A stretch of DNA of 64,000 bases from the NCBI GenBank assembly GCA_003443635.1, contig CP031964.1, forward strand, positions 3,070,321-3,134,320, read 5' to 3'. The notes under the pieces were generated by a model that saw only the letters and a program-made list of their open reading frames with translations, was not told the DNA's origin and made no database searches. The stretch's first letter is position 1. Every line of letters starts with the position of its first letter. This document shows, one piece after another, positions 9,354 through 18,464 of this stretch. Made by a program: the position numbers and the translations under genes. The stretch is from Flavobacteriaceae bacterium (GTDB lineage: Bacteria; Bacteroidota; Bacteroidia; Flavobacteriales; Flavobacteriaceae).

Positions 9354-10151
9354 TTACTTTAAATTAAGTATTTGTCCAATACTAATTTCTGTTCCTTTAA
9401 TACTATTTATTCGTTGTAATTCTTTTACCGTCAAATTATAGCGTTTAGATATGGAGTATAGTGTATCTCCTTTCACAACTATATGCTTAACTATCTCTTC
9501 TGCTACTTTTTCTTTTTTGTTTTTTCTTTTCTTTCCTATAACAATTTCATCATATTGAGTTAAATTATAGCGTTCAACTAAAGCAATTAATTTTTGAGGA
9601 TATCTTTTATCCGTAGCATATCCTGCTCTTCTTAACTCTCTTGCCCACCCTTTATAATCATCTATCTCTAATTTAAATAAATTCGCATATCGCTTGCGTT
9701 TTAAAAATTCAGAATGATCTCTAAATGAATATTTAGCATTATCATACTTTCTAAAACACTCTTGTCTTGCATCATCATCATGATAGATTTTTGCTCCTGT
9801 CCACCCATGACATTTGATTCCAAAGTGATTATTTGCTTTAACAGCCAACCTCCCTTTTCCCGAACCTGACTCTAAAATTCCTTGCGCAAGTGTTATGCTT
9901 GCTGGTATATTATAAGTACGCATTTCATGAATTGCGATATCTTTAAAAACATCAATATAATCTGTTGTGCTATTAATTATTCTGGAGGTGTTTGTAGTTT
10001 TAATTGGCTTTGCTTTTACAGAGTTAGAATCTTTTATCTCAACAACACGTTCCTTTATATTTTCTGCTTTTTTTCTAGTTATAGTTCTTTTTCTAGAACC
10101 ACAGCTTAAAAAAATTATACCAATCAACACTATCAAAAAAATCTTCTTCAT
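9354..10151 (-). CDS. Glucosaminidase-domain lipoprotein with C-terminal LysM
   Basis: A 265-residue peptidoglycan hydrolase. It has a lipoprotein signal (Cys at residue 17), a basic linker, a glucosaminidase domain of the FlgJ/LytG kind (about 65-200; SITLAQGILESGSGKGRLA contains the catalytic-type Glu, followed by NHFGIKCHGW), and a C-terminal LysM domain (about 218-264) beginning VVKGDTLYSISKRYNL that binds cell-wall glycan. It probably trims peptidoglycan glycan strands in the periplasm. Its start codon overlaps the stop of the upstream PLP-enzyme gene, so the two are translationally coupled. Confidence 0.9.
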   Translation of the reverse strand: MKKIFLIVLIGIIFLSCGSRKRTITRKKAENIKERVVEIKDSNSVKAKPIKTTNTSRIINSTTDYIDVFKDIAIHEMRTYNIPASITLAQGILESGSGKGRLAVKANNHFGIKCHGWTGAKIYHDDDARQECFRKYDNAKYSFRDHSEFLKRKRYANLFKLEIDDYKGWARELRRAGYATDKRYPQKLIALVERYNLTQYDEIVIGKKRKNKKEKVAEEIVKHIVVKGDTLYSISKRYNLTVKELQRINSIKGTEISIGQILNLK

Positions 10152-11068
10152 ACTTTATAATTAATTAACGGTAATTTCTTTTGTTTTAATTTAAAATTCA
10201 TCCCTTCTATACCCTGTAATCCTCCTGTATGAATTGCTAAAATTCTCGAGCCTTTAGGAAATTTTTTATTTTTAATCATATCTAAAATTCCAAACATCAT
10301 TTTACCCGTATATATTGGGTCTAAAGGAATATTAAAATCAATTTTAAAACTGTTTAAAAACTGAATTAACTCTATATTTATTTTTGCATAACCTCCAAAA
10401 TGATAATCTGTTATTAATTCCCAATTTTCGCTCCTTGCAAATTTACTAATATTGTCTTTTAAAAAATCACCTTTTAAAGCCGAAAACCCTAAAACTTTCT
10501 GATTTGAATTTATAGAATTTATTAATCCTGTAACAGTCCCACCTGTTCCTACTGGAGAACATATAATATCAAAATCTTCATCGGCTTTCTTTAAAATTTC
10601 CTCACAACCTTTTATAGCTAAATTATTGGTTCCCCCTTCTGGAATCATGTAAAATTCTCCAAATTCATTTTTTAATGATTGTAAAAAAGAACTTGTAGTT
10701 TTCTTTCGATAATCTTCTCTAGATATAAATTTAAATTTCATCCCTTCTTTGTAAGCAAAGTTTAAAGTAGCATTATCCTTAATTTTATCAAACAACTCCT
10801 CTCCTCTTATAACTCCTATTGCCTTGTATCCCTTTAGTTTTCCTATTGCAGCCACAGCAGCAATATGATTAGAAAACGCACCACCAAAGGTTAATAGTGT
10901 TTTCAGGTCAGAAAATTTAGCTTCTTCTAAGTTATATTTTAACTTTCTATATTTATTCCCGGATATAAAAGAATGTAGTCTATCTTCTCTTTTTATATAA
11001 AGCTCGACACCGTTTGAGTCCTGTATTTTCACTTCTTGATTTACGCTTTTATCTAAATTTATTGCCAT
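10148..11068 (-). CDS. PLP-dependent ACC-deaminase/D-cysteine desulfhydrase-like enzyme
   Basis: A 306-residue fold-type II PLP enzyme. The internal-aldimine lysine is Lys39 in the motif SGNKYRKLKYNL, typical of the 1-aminocyclopropane-1-carboxylate deaminase/D-cysteine desulfhydrase family. Further landmarks are GGAFSNHIAA and a phosphate-binding loop in SPVGTGGTVTGL. Flavobacterial members are annotated only at family level; whether it uses D-cysteine, ACC or another small amino acid cannot be decided here. It is the first gene of a leftward unit with the glucosaminidase and hemL genes. Confidence 0.85.
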   Translation of the reverse strand: MAINLDKSVNQEVKIQDSNGVELYIKREDRLHSFISGNKYRKLKYNLEEAKFSDLKTLLTFGGAFSNHIAAVAAIGKLKGYKAIGVIRGEELFDKIKDNATLNFAYKEGMKFKFISREDYRKKTTSSFLQSLKNEFGEFYMIPEGGTNNLAIKGCEEILKKADEDFDIICSPVGTGGTVTGLINSINSNQKVLGFSALKGDFLKDNISKFARSENWELITDYHFGGYAKINIELIQFLNSFKIDFNIPLDPIYTGKMMFGILDMIKNKKFPKGSRILAIHTGGLQGIEGMNFKLKQKKLPLINYKV

Positions 11069-11106
11069 CGTTGCGAATATACTTTAAAATTAAATTTGTT
11101 TTGCAT

Positions 11107-11114
11107 TATCTTTG
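11107..11114 (+). promoter_or_regulatory. Candidate -7 box at the DUF5522 gene
   Basis: TATCTTTG lies 5 bases before the ATG pair at 11117/11120. If used, transcription would begin at or near the start codon and give a leaderless mRNA. Confidence 0.35.
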
Positions 11115-11116
11115 AC

Positions 11117-11284
11117 ATGATGAAATCAATTCCTAAAGCCGAAGATGGCGATTTTTATTTAACTCCAGAAGGTTATCGTTGTTTTACTGAACAGTATCAT
11201 ATAAAACGTGGTTACTGTTGTGAAAGCGGGTGCAGGCACTGCCCTTATGGTTATAACAAGGCTACCAATTCAAAAAAAGCCTAG
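11117..11284 (+). CDS. DUF5522 cysteine-rich small protein
   Basis: A protein of about 55 residues. The start is placed at the ATG at 11117 (11120 equally possible) rather than at an upstream TTG, because a promoter box lies between them. It carries DFYLTPEGYRCFTEQYHIKRGYCC and a Cys cluster CCESGCRHCPYG, typical of the DUF5522 family found widely in Bacteroidota and suggestive of metal binding. Function is unknown. It is divergent from the PLP-enzyme gene with only about 50 bases between them. Confidence 0.75.
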   Translation: MMKSIPKAEDGDFYLTPEGYRCFTEQYHIKRGYCCESGCRHCPYGYNKATNSKKA

Positions 11285-11461
11285 CAGGTATTTCTTAATC
11301 TTCCTTATCATGCATTAATTAACATTATTTGGTATGATTATTGTTTAATTTATTTATATAAAAAACGCTCTGCCATAGAGTTTTAATGTTAATAACCCTC
11401 TCTAATTAAGAACATTAATGATTATTTAGTAAATTCGTTTTAACCATTAAAAAAAGAAGCA

Positions 11462-12037
11462 ATGAAAAGATTATTAAAAATAATACCATTAGCAATACTC
11501 CTAATGGTAGTAATTACATCTTGCAGCTCAATAAGAGTTGCTGCAGATTATGACACAAATGCAAGTTTTGAGGGATACAAAACCTTTGCGTTTTTTAAAA
11601 CAGGCATAGATAATGCTAAAATAAGTGATCTTGATAAACGTAGAATTTTACGTGCTATTGAAGCAGAATTACTAGCTAAAGGATTTATAAAGTCTGAAAA
11701 CCCAGATATACTCGTAAGTATATTCACAAAATCTAGAGAACGTGTAAATGTTTACAATGGTGGATTCGGATTTGGTGGTTTTGGTTTTGGTGGATTCGGA
11801 TTTGGTGGTTTTGGCTATGGTTATCCATTTTACGGTGGAAGATTTGGAAATTCTGTAACTACTTCTACCGAAGGGTTACTGTATATAGACTTTATAGATG
11901 CCGACAAAAAAGAATTAATTTGGCAAGGTTCTGGTTCTGGCTATTTAACACAAAATGTTGCTAAAAAAGAAGAACGCATTAAAGAGTTTGTTTCTAAAAT
12001 TATTGAAGCATATCCTCCAGGTATAGCATCAAAATAA
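11462..12037 (+). CDS. DUF4136 lipoprotein with glycine-rich insert
   Basis: A 191-residue lipoprotein (signal ends at Cys21) of the DUF4136 family, which are exported proteins of unknown function. Typical features are the start of the mature domain, VAADYDTNASFEGYKTFAF, and the C-terminal KEERIKEFVSKIIEAYPP. The middle carries an unusual glycine/phenylalanine-rich stretch (about 99-122) encoded by a near-perfect 30-bp tandem repeat. It is a single-gene unit ending at a bidirectional terminator. Confidence 0.85.
   Translation: MKRLLKIIPLAILLMVVITSCSSIRVAADYDTNASFEGYKTFAFFKTGIDNAKISDLDKRRILRAIEAELLAKGFIKSENPDILVSIFTKSRERVNVYNGGFGFGGFGFGGFGFGGFGYGYPFYGGRFGNSVTTSTEGLLYIDFIDADKKELIWQGSGSGYLTQNVAKKEERIKEFVSKIIEAYPPGIASK
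11757..11820 (+). repeat. 30-bp tandem repeat inside the DUF4136 gene
   Basis: Two near-identical 30-bp units begin GGTGGATTCGGATTTGG and encode alternating Gly and Phe. Replication slippage here would change protein length by 10 residues without shifting frame. Confidence 0.8.
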
Positions 12038-12060
12038 ATGGCTTTTAAGCTTATAATAAA

Positions 12061-12093
12061 ATAAAAAAGCACTCATTATGAGTGCTTTTTTAT
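12061..12093. terminator. Bidirectional terminator
   Basis: AAAAAAGCACTCAT pairs with ATGAGTGCTTTTTT between the convergent DUF4136 and endonuclease genes. Confidence 0.88.
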
Positions 12094-12903
12094 TTAGAAA
12101 ATCCAATTATTGTAATTTGAAGAAGATTCTAAGCTCTCTTCTAGTATATCATCTAATTGCGGAAAGAAATCTATACCTGTTAAATTTTCGATTTTATCTA
12201 CAGATACTACAAAACTAGATAAGGGTTTATTAGAATTCTGATGTTTTAATAAAAATGCTATCATCTTAGGTTTTTTATTATTATAATCTAAGAGCACTTT
12301 ATAAAAATAATCTGGTACTGCCACATTCTCATTTCCTATGGTTTTAAGGCTTTCATTTAGCACACCACCAGTAACAACAAATACACCATCATATTTTCTC
12401 GCCCAATATCTCACTTTTTGTTCTAATCTATTCCAAATACCAGAATTAAATTCATGAGTCTGTGGAGAAATATTACTTGTTAAAAAAGTTTTATCATGAA
12501 CAATTTTATTATATTTTCTATCTGCTGCTGGACATAAATGACCTCGATCGTAACCAGAGTTTTTGTAATTGTTCCAATGAGCCGCTTTTGTAGAAATTGC
12601 TTTATCTATCTCAAAATATGGGCGTTTAAAACTTCTATTAGATAAATGAGATTTCTTTAATTCATAAGCAACCCATTCTGCTTGCTCATAAGCTTCATTA
12701 TAAGATAACGAATACCCATTATGATGAACGATTTCTTTTGTAGTACTCTTAGGTAAAAAGTAGTTGTTTGTAATTTCTTTTTGAGAAGAGGTTTCTTCTT
12801 CTATTTCCTTACTTACAGGTTGACTATCTAAATAAAAATCGTATAGATAAACTCCAATAAGTAATAGTAATGCTATTAAATAATAAATAGAACGCTTTTT
12901 CAC
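12094..12903 (-). CDS. Membrane-anchored DNA/RNA non-specific endonuclease
   Basis: A 269-residue NucA/Serratia-type nuclease. One N-terminal membrane segment (about residues 5-25) anchors it. The catalytic motif DRGH lies at about 119-122 with His122 as general base, followed by LCPAADRKYN and NISPQTHEFNSGIWNRLE, which holds the magnesium-binding Asn. It probably degrades DNA and RNA in the periplasm or at the cell surface. It lies 3 bases downstream of the permease gene and so belongs to the prc-permease-nuclease operon. Confidence 0.9.
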   Translation of the reverse strand: MKKRSIYYLIALLLLIGVYLYDFYLDSQPVSKEIEEETSSQKEITNNYFLPKSTTKEIVHHNGYSLSYNEAYEQAEWVAYELKKSHLSNRSFKRPYFEIDKAISTKAAHWNNYKNSGYDRGHLCPAADRKYNKIVHDKTFLTSNISPQTHEFNSGIWNRLEQKVRYWARKYDGVFVVTGGVLNESLKTIGNENVAVPDYFYKVLLDYNNKKPKMIAFLLKHQNSNKPLSSFVVSVDKIENLTGIDFFPQLDDILEESLESSSNYNNWIF

Positions 12904-12906
12904 AAA

Positions 12907-13998
12907 TTAATTTTTAACATCTAAGGCATCCCTTAATGTATTACCCATAAGCATAAACGCCATAACCAAACTCATAATACACAACCCAGGTATTAATGCT
13001 AAATACGGTTTACCAAGAATAATATAATTATAATGATCTTTAATCATTGCACCCCAACTTGCCATTGGTGGTTGCGCTCCAATTCCTAAAAAACTTAGTC
13101 CGCTTTCTATTAAAATAGCTGCTGCAAAATTAGCAGCAGAAATTACAATTACTGGCGCCATAATATTAGGTAAAATATGCTTTATAATGATTCTAAAATC
13201 TGTAAAGCCCAACGCTCTGGCTGCAGTAACATATTGCATTTCTTTTACACTTATAATCTGCCCTCTTACTACTCTAGCAACCTCAACCCACATAGTTAAT
13301 CCTACAGCGATAAATACTTGCCAAAATCCTTTCCCAAGAGCAAGTGTAATTGCTATTACCAAAAGTAATGTAGGTATAGACCAAGTTACATTAATAACCC
13401 ACATAATAATTGCGTCTACTTTCCCTCCATAATATCCTGCAATACTTCCAAAAAAAATGCCAATAATCAATGAAATAAAAACAGCTATAAAGCCTATAAA
13501 AAACGAAATTCTCGCACCTATTAAAACACGACTTAATAAATCGCGTCCATATTTATCAGTTCCAAAAATAAATTTCCTTTCAGAAATATAATTCTCAATC
13601 TCATAAGGGAAACGGTTTAAAGAAATTGTTTTTATAATTCCTTCTAAACCATCTGATGCATATTCTTTATAAGATAAGGATTCATCAATTATTTTATATT
13701 CTGTTATTGGAACTTCTTCATTATTATCCCGTTTTCCAAAAAATATCTTGCTAAAAAACTTATCATCTACTCTTTGTTGTGATGGAATAGTTAACATCGT
13801 CACTTTAAAACCGGGTTCTTTAGAATGAATAGATAAATGCATTTGATTCGCATTTTGAGAATTATCTGGAGCTATTACATATGCAAATATTGAGATAAGG
13901 CCAACAAGTATAATAAACCAAAAACTTAAAACGCCCCAAAAGTTTTTTTTAAACTTTTGGAGCGCTAATTGAGATAATGAGTTATAATCTCTACTCAC
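12907..13998 (-). CDS. Peptide-type ABC transporter permease (OppC/DppC family)
   Basis: A 363-residue inner-membrane permease of the OppC/DppC family. It has an early membrane segment (about 19-40), a roughly 100-residue periplasmic insert, then five membrane segments. The conserved GTDKYGRDLLSRVLIGARIS stretch and the EAA loop, with GFTDFRIIIKHILPN, are present; the loop contacts the ATPase. The matching OppB-type permease, ATPases and binding protein are not in the window. It lies between the prc and nuclease genes with 3-base gaps, so co-transcription is clear. Confidence 0.92.
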   Translation of the reverse strand: MSRDYNSLSQLALQKFKKNFWGVLSFWFIILVGLISIFAYVIAPDNSQNANQMHLSIHSKEPGFKVTMLTIPSQQRVDDKFFSKIFFGKRDNNEEVPITEYKIIDESLSYKEYASDGLEGIIKTISLNRFPYEIENYISERKFIFGTDKYGRDLLSRVLIGARISFFIGFIAVFISLIIGIFFGSIAGYYGGKVDAIIMWVINVTWSIPTLLLVIAITLALGKGFWQVFIAVGLTMWVEVARVVRGQIISVKEMQYVTAARALGFTDFRIIIKHILPNIMAPVIVISAANFAAAILIESGLSFLGIGAQPPMASWGAMIKDHYNYIILGKPYLALIPGLCIMSLVMAFMLMGNTLRDALDVKN

Positions 13999-14001
13999 TT
14001 A

Positions 14002-16128
14002 CTAATCTTTTACTGTTGTTGCTAGTTTTTTAATCCTAAACGATGTTTTTAAATCATTAAGCACATTAAGCGCTTCTTCCATATATACATCTTTGCTAAG
14101 ACTATTGTGCCAACGTTTCCTTTTTTCTTTTAAAACAGTATCTTTTTCTATTAGCGCAACTTCGTAAGGTAGAGATTTGAAGGTTAGATCAGTTTTATAA
14201 TCTGCTAGTTTTTCAAATTTCTTAGCTTCTTTTTCGTTATTATTTAATGCTTGTTTGTATTCTTTATAATTTAAAGAATACATATTTCTGTCTCTAATTT
14301 TTTTAATCCATTTTGCATTTTCGTCAATTAATTGCAATTGCTCACTCTTTTGCATTCTTTCATTACTCTTTTTAACAGTAGCTTCGTAATCAAAATAATT
14401 ATCCCAAATATTATATTCTGCTGGTTGAATCTCATCCCAAGGTAATGGATTATCTTGATCTCTTTCTCCTATATCAATATAACTGTAACGGTCTGGAACA
14501 ACTACATCACTTTTAACACCTTCTAATTGAGTAGATCCACCGTTAATTCTATAATACTTTTGTGTTGTAAACTTAAACCCTCCTAAATCATCATCATTTC
14601 CTCTAACCATACGGTTTAAATCAATAAGTTGTTGTACAGTTCCTTTACCATAAGTTTGTTTACTTCCTATAACAATAGCTCTCTTATAATCTTGCATAGC
14701 AGCTGCCAAAATTTCTGAAGCTGAGGCAGACAGTTCGTTTACTAAAATTACTAACGGCCCATCCCATGAGATTGATTTATCTTTATCCCTAAGCACTTCT
14801 TTTGGTTCGCCTGTAGATCGCACTTGTACAACTGGCCCATCTTTAATAAATAATCCGGCCATCTCTACTACAGTTTTTAAAGATCCACCTCCATTATTTC
14901 TTAAGTCTAATACAAGGCCTTCCATTCCTTGCTCTTTTAAGCGCTCTATCTCTACTTTTATATCTGCAGCTGCATTACGTTTATTATAATCTTTAAAGTC
15001 TGCATAAAACCCAGGTAAATTAATTACTCCAAAGTTTCTTCCTTCTTTTTTAACAATAGATGTTTTAGCATAAGTTTCTTCTTGTTCTACAACATCTCTT
15101 GTAATAGTTATATCTTCAATGCCACCATCAACTTTTTTGAGTGTTAATGTAACTTTAGTTCCTTTAGGGCCTTTAATTAGTTTTATAGCATCATCAATAC
15201 GCATCCCTACAATACTTACTGCTTCATCTTCATCTTCTTGTTTTACTTTTAAAATTACATCTCCTACTTGTAATTCGTTTTGTCTCCAAGCTGGACCTCC
15301 CGATACAATTGTATTTACTGTTATTTTATCTATTTTTTTCTGAAGAACTGCTCCTATTCCTTCCAATTTTCCTGACATTTGAAAATCAAAGCGATCTCTA
15401 TCTGTAGGTGCTAAATAAGCTGTATGTGGGTCAAACTCTTCTACTACCGCATTAATATATACGGAAAACCAATCTTCACGACGTCTATCATCGATAAAAG
15501 AAAAAAGTTCATCTAAAGACGTTAATGTAATTTGCCTTGCTTCTTTTTCGATTTCTATTATTGATTTTTGCTCCGTTTTTTCTTCACTTTTCTCTTGTTC
15601 ATCAATAATATCATGATAATTTGCTATTGCAGAGAATTTTAATTGTTGTCTCCAGCGTTCTTTTAAATCTTTTTTAGATTTTGCATAATCTAATGCCTCA
15701 TAATCTGCACTATAGCTTTCTTTCTTATCAAAATCAAAAGGTGTTTCTAGTATTTCTTTATAAATTGCTTTAGACTCTTCTTTACGTTGTAAAAGACGTT
15801 CGTGAGTAAGATTAAAAAAAGACAAGTCCCTATCCTTAATTTGGTCATCTATTTTAGTTTCATACGCCTTAAATTCTTTTATATCTGACTTGAGAAAATA
15901 GCGTTTAAAAGGATCAATTTGGTTTAAGTAATCTTTATAGACGTTTTTAGAAAAATCATCATTTATATCTTTAGGGCTAAAATGACCTTGATCAATCACA
16001 TAAGTAATTAATTGTATTAAAAGTTTATCTTTATCGTCTCCATCTGCATCAATCTTTTTTGTTGTAAAGCTACATGATGCAAAAGCTAATAATAATGTAA
16101 GTAATAAAATGTTATAATTCCTTTTCAT
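14002..16128 (-). CDS. prc: Carboxy-terminal processing (tail-specific) peptidase Prc-like
   Basis: A 708-residue S41A peptidase that degrades or trims proteins from their C-terminus in the periplasm. It has a lipoprotein-like signal (Cys19), an N-terminal helical domain, a PDZ domain (about 255-340, FQMSGKLEGIGAVL onward) and the catalytic core with the Ser in NELSASASEILAAAMQDYKR and the general-base Lys in GSKQTYGKGTVQQ. The long C-terminal helical tail is typical of Prc/Tsp. It is the first gene of the leftward prc-permease-nuclease operon and divergent from surE. Confidence 0.93.
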   Translation of the reverse strand: MKRNYNILLLTLLLAFASCSFTTKKIDADGDDKDKLLIQLITYVIDQGHFSPKDINDDFSKNVYKDYLNQIDPFKRYFLKSDIKEFKAYETKIDDQIKDRDLSFFNLTHERLLQRKEESKAIYKEILETPFDFDKKESYSADYEALDYAKSKKDLKERWRQQLKFSAIANYHDIIDEQEKSEEKTEQKSIIEIEKEARQITLTSLDELFSFIDDRRREDWFSVYINAVVEEFDPHTAYLAPTDRDRFDFQMSGKLEGIGAVLQKKIDKITVNTIVSGGPAWRQNELQVGDVILKVKQEDEDEAVSIVGMRIDDAIKLIKGPKGTKVTLTLKKVDGGIEDITITRDVVEQEETYAKTSIVKKEGRNFGVINLPGFYADFKDYNKRNAAADIKVEIERLKEQGMEGLVLDLRNNGGGSLKTVVEMAGLFIKDGPVVQVRSTGEPKEVLRDKDKSISWDGPLVILVNELSASASEILAAAMQDYKRAIVIGSKQTYGKGTVQQLIDLNRMVRGNDDDLGGFKFTTQKYYRINGGSTQLEGVKSDVVVPDRYSYIDIGERDQDNPLPWDEIQPAEYNIWDNYFDYEATVKKSNERMQKSEQLQLIDENAKWIKKIRDRNMYSLNYKEYKQALNNNEKEAKKFEKLADYKTDLTFKSLPYEVALIEKDTVLKEKRKRWHNSLSKDVYMEEALNVLNDLKTSFRIKKLATTVKD

Positions 16129-16258
16129 ATATCTAAGTACTTGATTCGGTTTTTTAATTATTCAACTAAAATAAAGAAAAAACTATGCCAACATCACAGT
16201 TTCTCTACTAATTTTTTGTTAAACGCTGTAAAATAAGAATTTCAAGATGAATTTCCTT

Positions 16259-16266
16259 ACTTTTGT
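16259..16266 (+). promoter_or_regulatory. Candidate -7 box for the surE operon
   Basis: TACTTTTG matches TAnnTTTG and lies 23 bases before the surE ATG. A -33 TTG at good spacing is not seen. Confidence 0.4.
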
Positions 16267-16289
16267 TATGAATTAATTTGGAAGCATAA

Positions 16290-17063
16290 ATGCATAAAAA
16301 ACCTTTAATTTTAATTACAAATGATGATGGTATCACTGCTCCAGGTATTCGCACACTTATAAAAATAATGATCTCTTTTGGAGATGTTGTTGTTGTTGCT
16401 CCAGATAGTCCACAAAGTGGTATGGGGCATGCTATAACTGTAAATGACACTTTATATTGTAAGCAAGAACATATAGATGATGGACCCCAAAAAGAATATA
16501 GTACTTCTGGCACACCTGCTGATTGTGTAAAACTTGCTATTCATGAATTATTAGACAGAAGACCTAGTTTATGTGTTTCTGGTATTAATCATGGGTCTAA
16601 CTCATCCATAAATGTAATCTATTCTGGCACAATGAGCGCAGCTATTGAAGCTGGTATAGAAGGCATTCCAGCTATTGGTTTTTCTGTTTCTGATTATAAT
16701 TGGGATGCAGATTTCTCCAAAACAGGGCCTTATATTAAAACCATTGTTAAAAACGTTTTAAATAATGGGATTCCAAATGGAATGGTGCTTAATGTAAATT
16801 TTCCAAAAACAGAAGGAAACTACAAAGGAATAAAAGTTTGTAGGCAAGCTAAGGGTAATTGGCACGAAAAATTTGATCGTCGAAAAAGCCCACAAGGGCG
16901 TGATTATTATTGGTTAGCTGGGAAATTTGTTAACTTAGATAGAGGTGAAGATACTGATGAATGGGCTCTAGACAATGGCTTTGTTTCTTTAGTCCCTGTA
17001 CAATTTGATCTGACTGCACATTATTATATTCAACAATTAAACTCTTGGAATTTAAATGATTAA
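16290..17063 (+). CDS. surE: 5'/3'-nucleotidase SurE
   Basis: SurE dephosphorylates nucleoside monophosphates with a divalent metal. The N-terminus carries the metal-binding pair Asp12-Asp13 in LITNDDGITAPGI, then PDSPQSGMGHAIT, the substrate loop STSGTPADCVKLA and GINHGSNSSINVIYSGTMSAA. The 257-residue length is normal. The ATG at 16290 gives a correct N-terminus. The next gene starts inside the last 8 bases of surE, so they are translationally coupled. surE followed by lpxB is a common flavobacterial arrangement. Confidence 0.96.
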   Translation: MHKKPLILITNDDGITAPGIRTLIKIMISFGDVVVVAPDSPQSGMGHAITVNDTLYCKQEHIDDGPQKEYSTSGTPADCVKLAIHELLDRRPSLCVSGINHGSNSSINVIYSGTMSAAIEAGIEGIPAIGFSVSDYNWDADFSKTGPYIKTIVKNVLNNGIPNGMVLNVNFPKTEGNYKGIKVCRQAKGNWHEKFDRRKSPQGRDYYWLAGKFVNLDRGEDTDEWALDNGFVSLVPVQFDLTAHYYIQQLNSWNLND

Positions 17064-17337
17064 AAAAGAACTTAGTATTGGAATGTTAATAGGCCTTATT
17101 GCAAATGCTATTGGGTTATTGGTGACTGCAACAATTTTTGGAAATGGCGATGGATTTATGAAGGTAATAAAGGCAGCTATCGCTGAAGATTTTATTGGGA
17201 AACTTATAAGTTTAGGTGCCATATTAAATTTAATTGCATTTTTTGTTTTCATAAAAAAGAAACAAGATTATAGAGCCAAAGGAGTATTGCTAATTACTAT
17301 TTTTATTGCTGTTTTCACCTTTATTGTTAAGTTATAG
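17056..17337 (+). CDS. Small integral membrane protein
   Basis: A 93-residue protein with three predicted membrane segments (about 5-27, 48-66 and 74-92) and a short Lys-rich loop. It starts within the surE stop region and ends 8 bases before lpxB, so it is a member of the surE-lpxB operon. No catalytic motif is seen. It may serve envelope biogenesis like its neighbours, but that is only inferred from position. Confidence 0.75.
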   Translation: MIKKELSIGMLIGLIANAIGLLVTATIFGNGDGFMKVIKAAIAEDFIGKLISLGAILNLIAFFVFIKKKQDYRAKGVLLITIFIAVFTFIVKL

Positions 17338-17345
17338 TTTATTAA

Positions 17346-18461
17346 ATGAAGTATTACATTATTGCAGGAGAAGCCTCTGGAGATTTACACGGCGCCAACT
17401 TAATGAAAGCATTACAGAGTTTTGATTCTGATGCTGAATTTCGTTTTTGGGGTGGTGACCTTATGCATAAAGTAGACAAAAACTTAATAAAACATTATAA
17501 AGATTTAGCTTTTATGGGGTTTTTAGAGGTGATTTTAAATTTAAAAACCATCACTAAAAACTTAGGTTTTTGTAAAAATGATATTAAAGCATATAATCCT
17601 GATGTGATTATTTTTATAGATTATCCAGGGTTTAATCTCCGTATAGCTAAATGGGCAAAAGAAAACAACTTTAAAACTCATTATTACATTTCTCCTCAAA
17701 TTTGGGCTTGGAAAGAAAACAGAATTAAAAGTATAAAACGTGATGTCGATAAAATGTACGTGATTTTACCTTTCGAAAAAACATTTTATGAAGACAAGCA
17801 CAATTATCCTGTTGAGTTTGTCGGTCACCCTTTAATAGATGCCATTTCTGATCGTGTGCAAGTAGATGAACAAAGCTTTAGATCAGAACATAAATTAAAC
17901 GATAAACCAATAGTTGCATTACTTCCAGGTAGTCGTAAACAGGAAATAAAAAAAATGCTATCTGTGATGTTAAGTATTGTTCCTGATTTCTCAGATTACC
18001 AATTTGTTATTGCAGGTGCACCAAGTCAAGATTATGATTTTTATAAGCAGTTCATAGATAATGCAACAGTACATTTTGTAAGTAATAAAACATACGATCT
18101 ATTAAGTGTATCTTCTGCTGCTCTTGTAACTTCCGGTACTGCTACTCTAGAGACTGCTCTTTTTAAAGTACCCGAAGTTGTTTGCTATAAAGGAAGTTGG
18201 CTATCTTATGAAATCGGGAAACGCTTGGTAAAACATATTAAGTACATTTCGTTAGTAAATTTAATTATGGATAAAGAAGTTGTTACAGAATTGATTCAAA
18301 ACGATTTTAATACATCTCAATTAAAACAAGAATTATCATCAATTTTAGAAAGCACAAAACGAGAGGCTTTATTTTCAAGTTATTTTGAGTTAGAAGAAAA
18401 ATTAGGTGGCAAAGGCGCTAGTAATAAAGTTGCACAATTAATTTATAATTCTATAAATTAG
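17346..18461 (+). CDS. lpxB: Lipid-A-disaccharide synthase
   Basis: LpxB joins UDP-diacylglucosamine and lipid X to make the lipid A disaccharide at the inner membrane. The 371-residue glycosyltransferase begins with the signature IAGEASGDLHGANLM. Further hallmarks are FIDYPGFNLRIAKWAK, YISPQIWAWKENR, VGHPLIDA, LLPGSRKQEI and the nucleotide-binding SGTATLETAL. It follows the small membrane-protein gene by 8 bases and is followed after 3 bases by the NlpC/P60 gene. Confidence 0.97.
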   Translation: MKYYIIAGEASGDLHGANLMKALQSFDSDAEFRFWGGDLMHKVDKNLIKHYKDLAFMGFLEVILNLKTITKNLGFCKNDIKAYNPDVIIFIDYPGFNLRIAKWAKENNFKTHYYISPQIWAWKENRIKSIKRDVDKMYVILPFEKTFYEDKHNYPVEFVGHPLIDAISDRVQVDEQSFRSEHKLNDKPIVALLPGSRKQEIKKMLSVMLSIVPDFSDYQFVIAGAPSQDYDFYKQFIDNATVHFVSNKTYDLLSVSSAALVTSGTATLETALFKVPEVVCYKGSWLSYEIGKRLVKHIKYISLVNLIMDKEVVTELIQNDFNTSQLKQELSSILESTKREALFSSYFELEEKLGGKGASNKVAQLIYNSIN

Positions 18462-18464
18462 TAA

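Noticed and set aside
16208..16513. Open frame antisense to surE
   Set aside because: It is a shadow of the surE coding frame with no supporting start context or family match. The same applies to the other antisense frames, e.g. 22442-22810 and 52991-53314.
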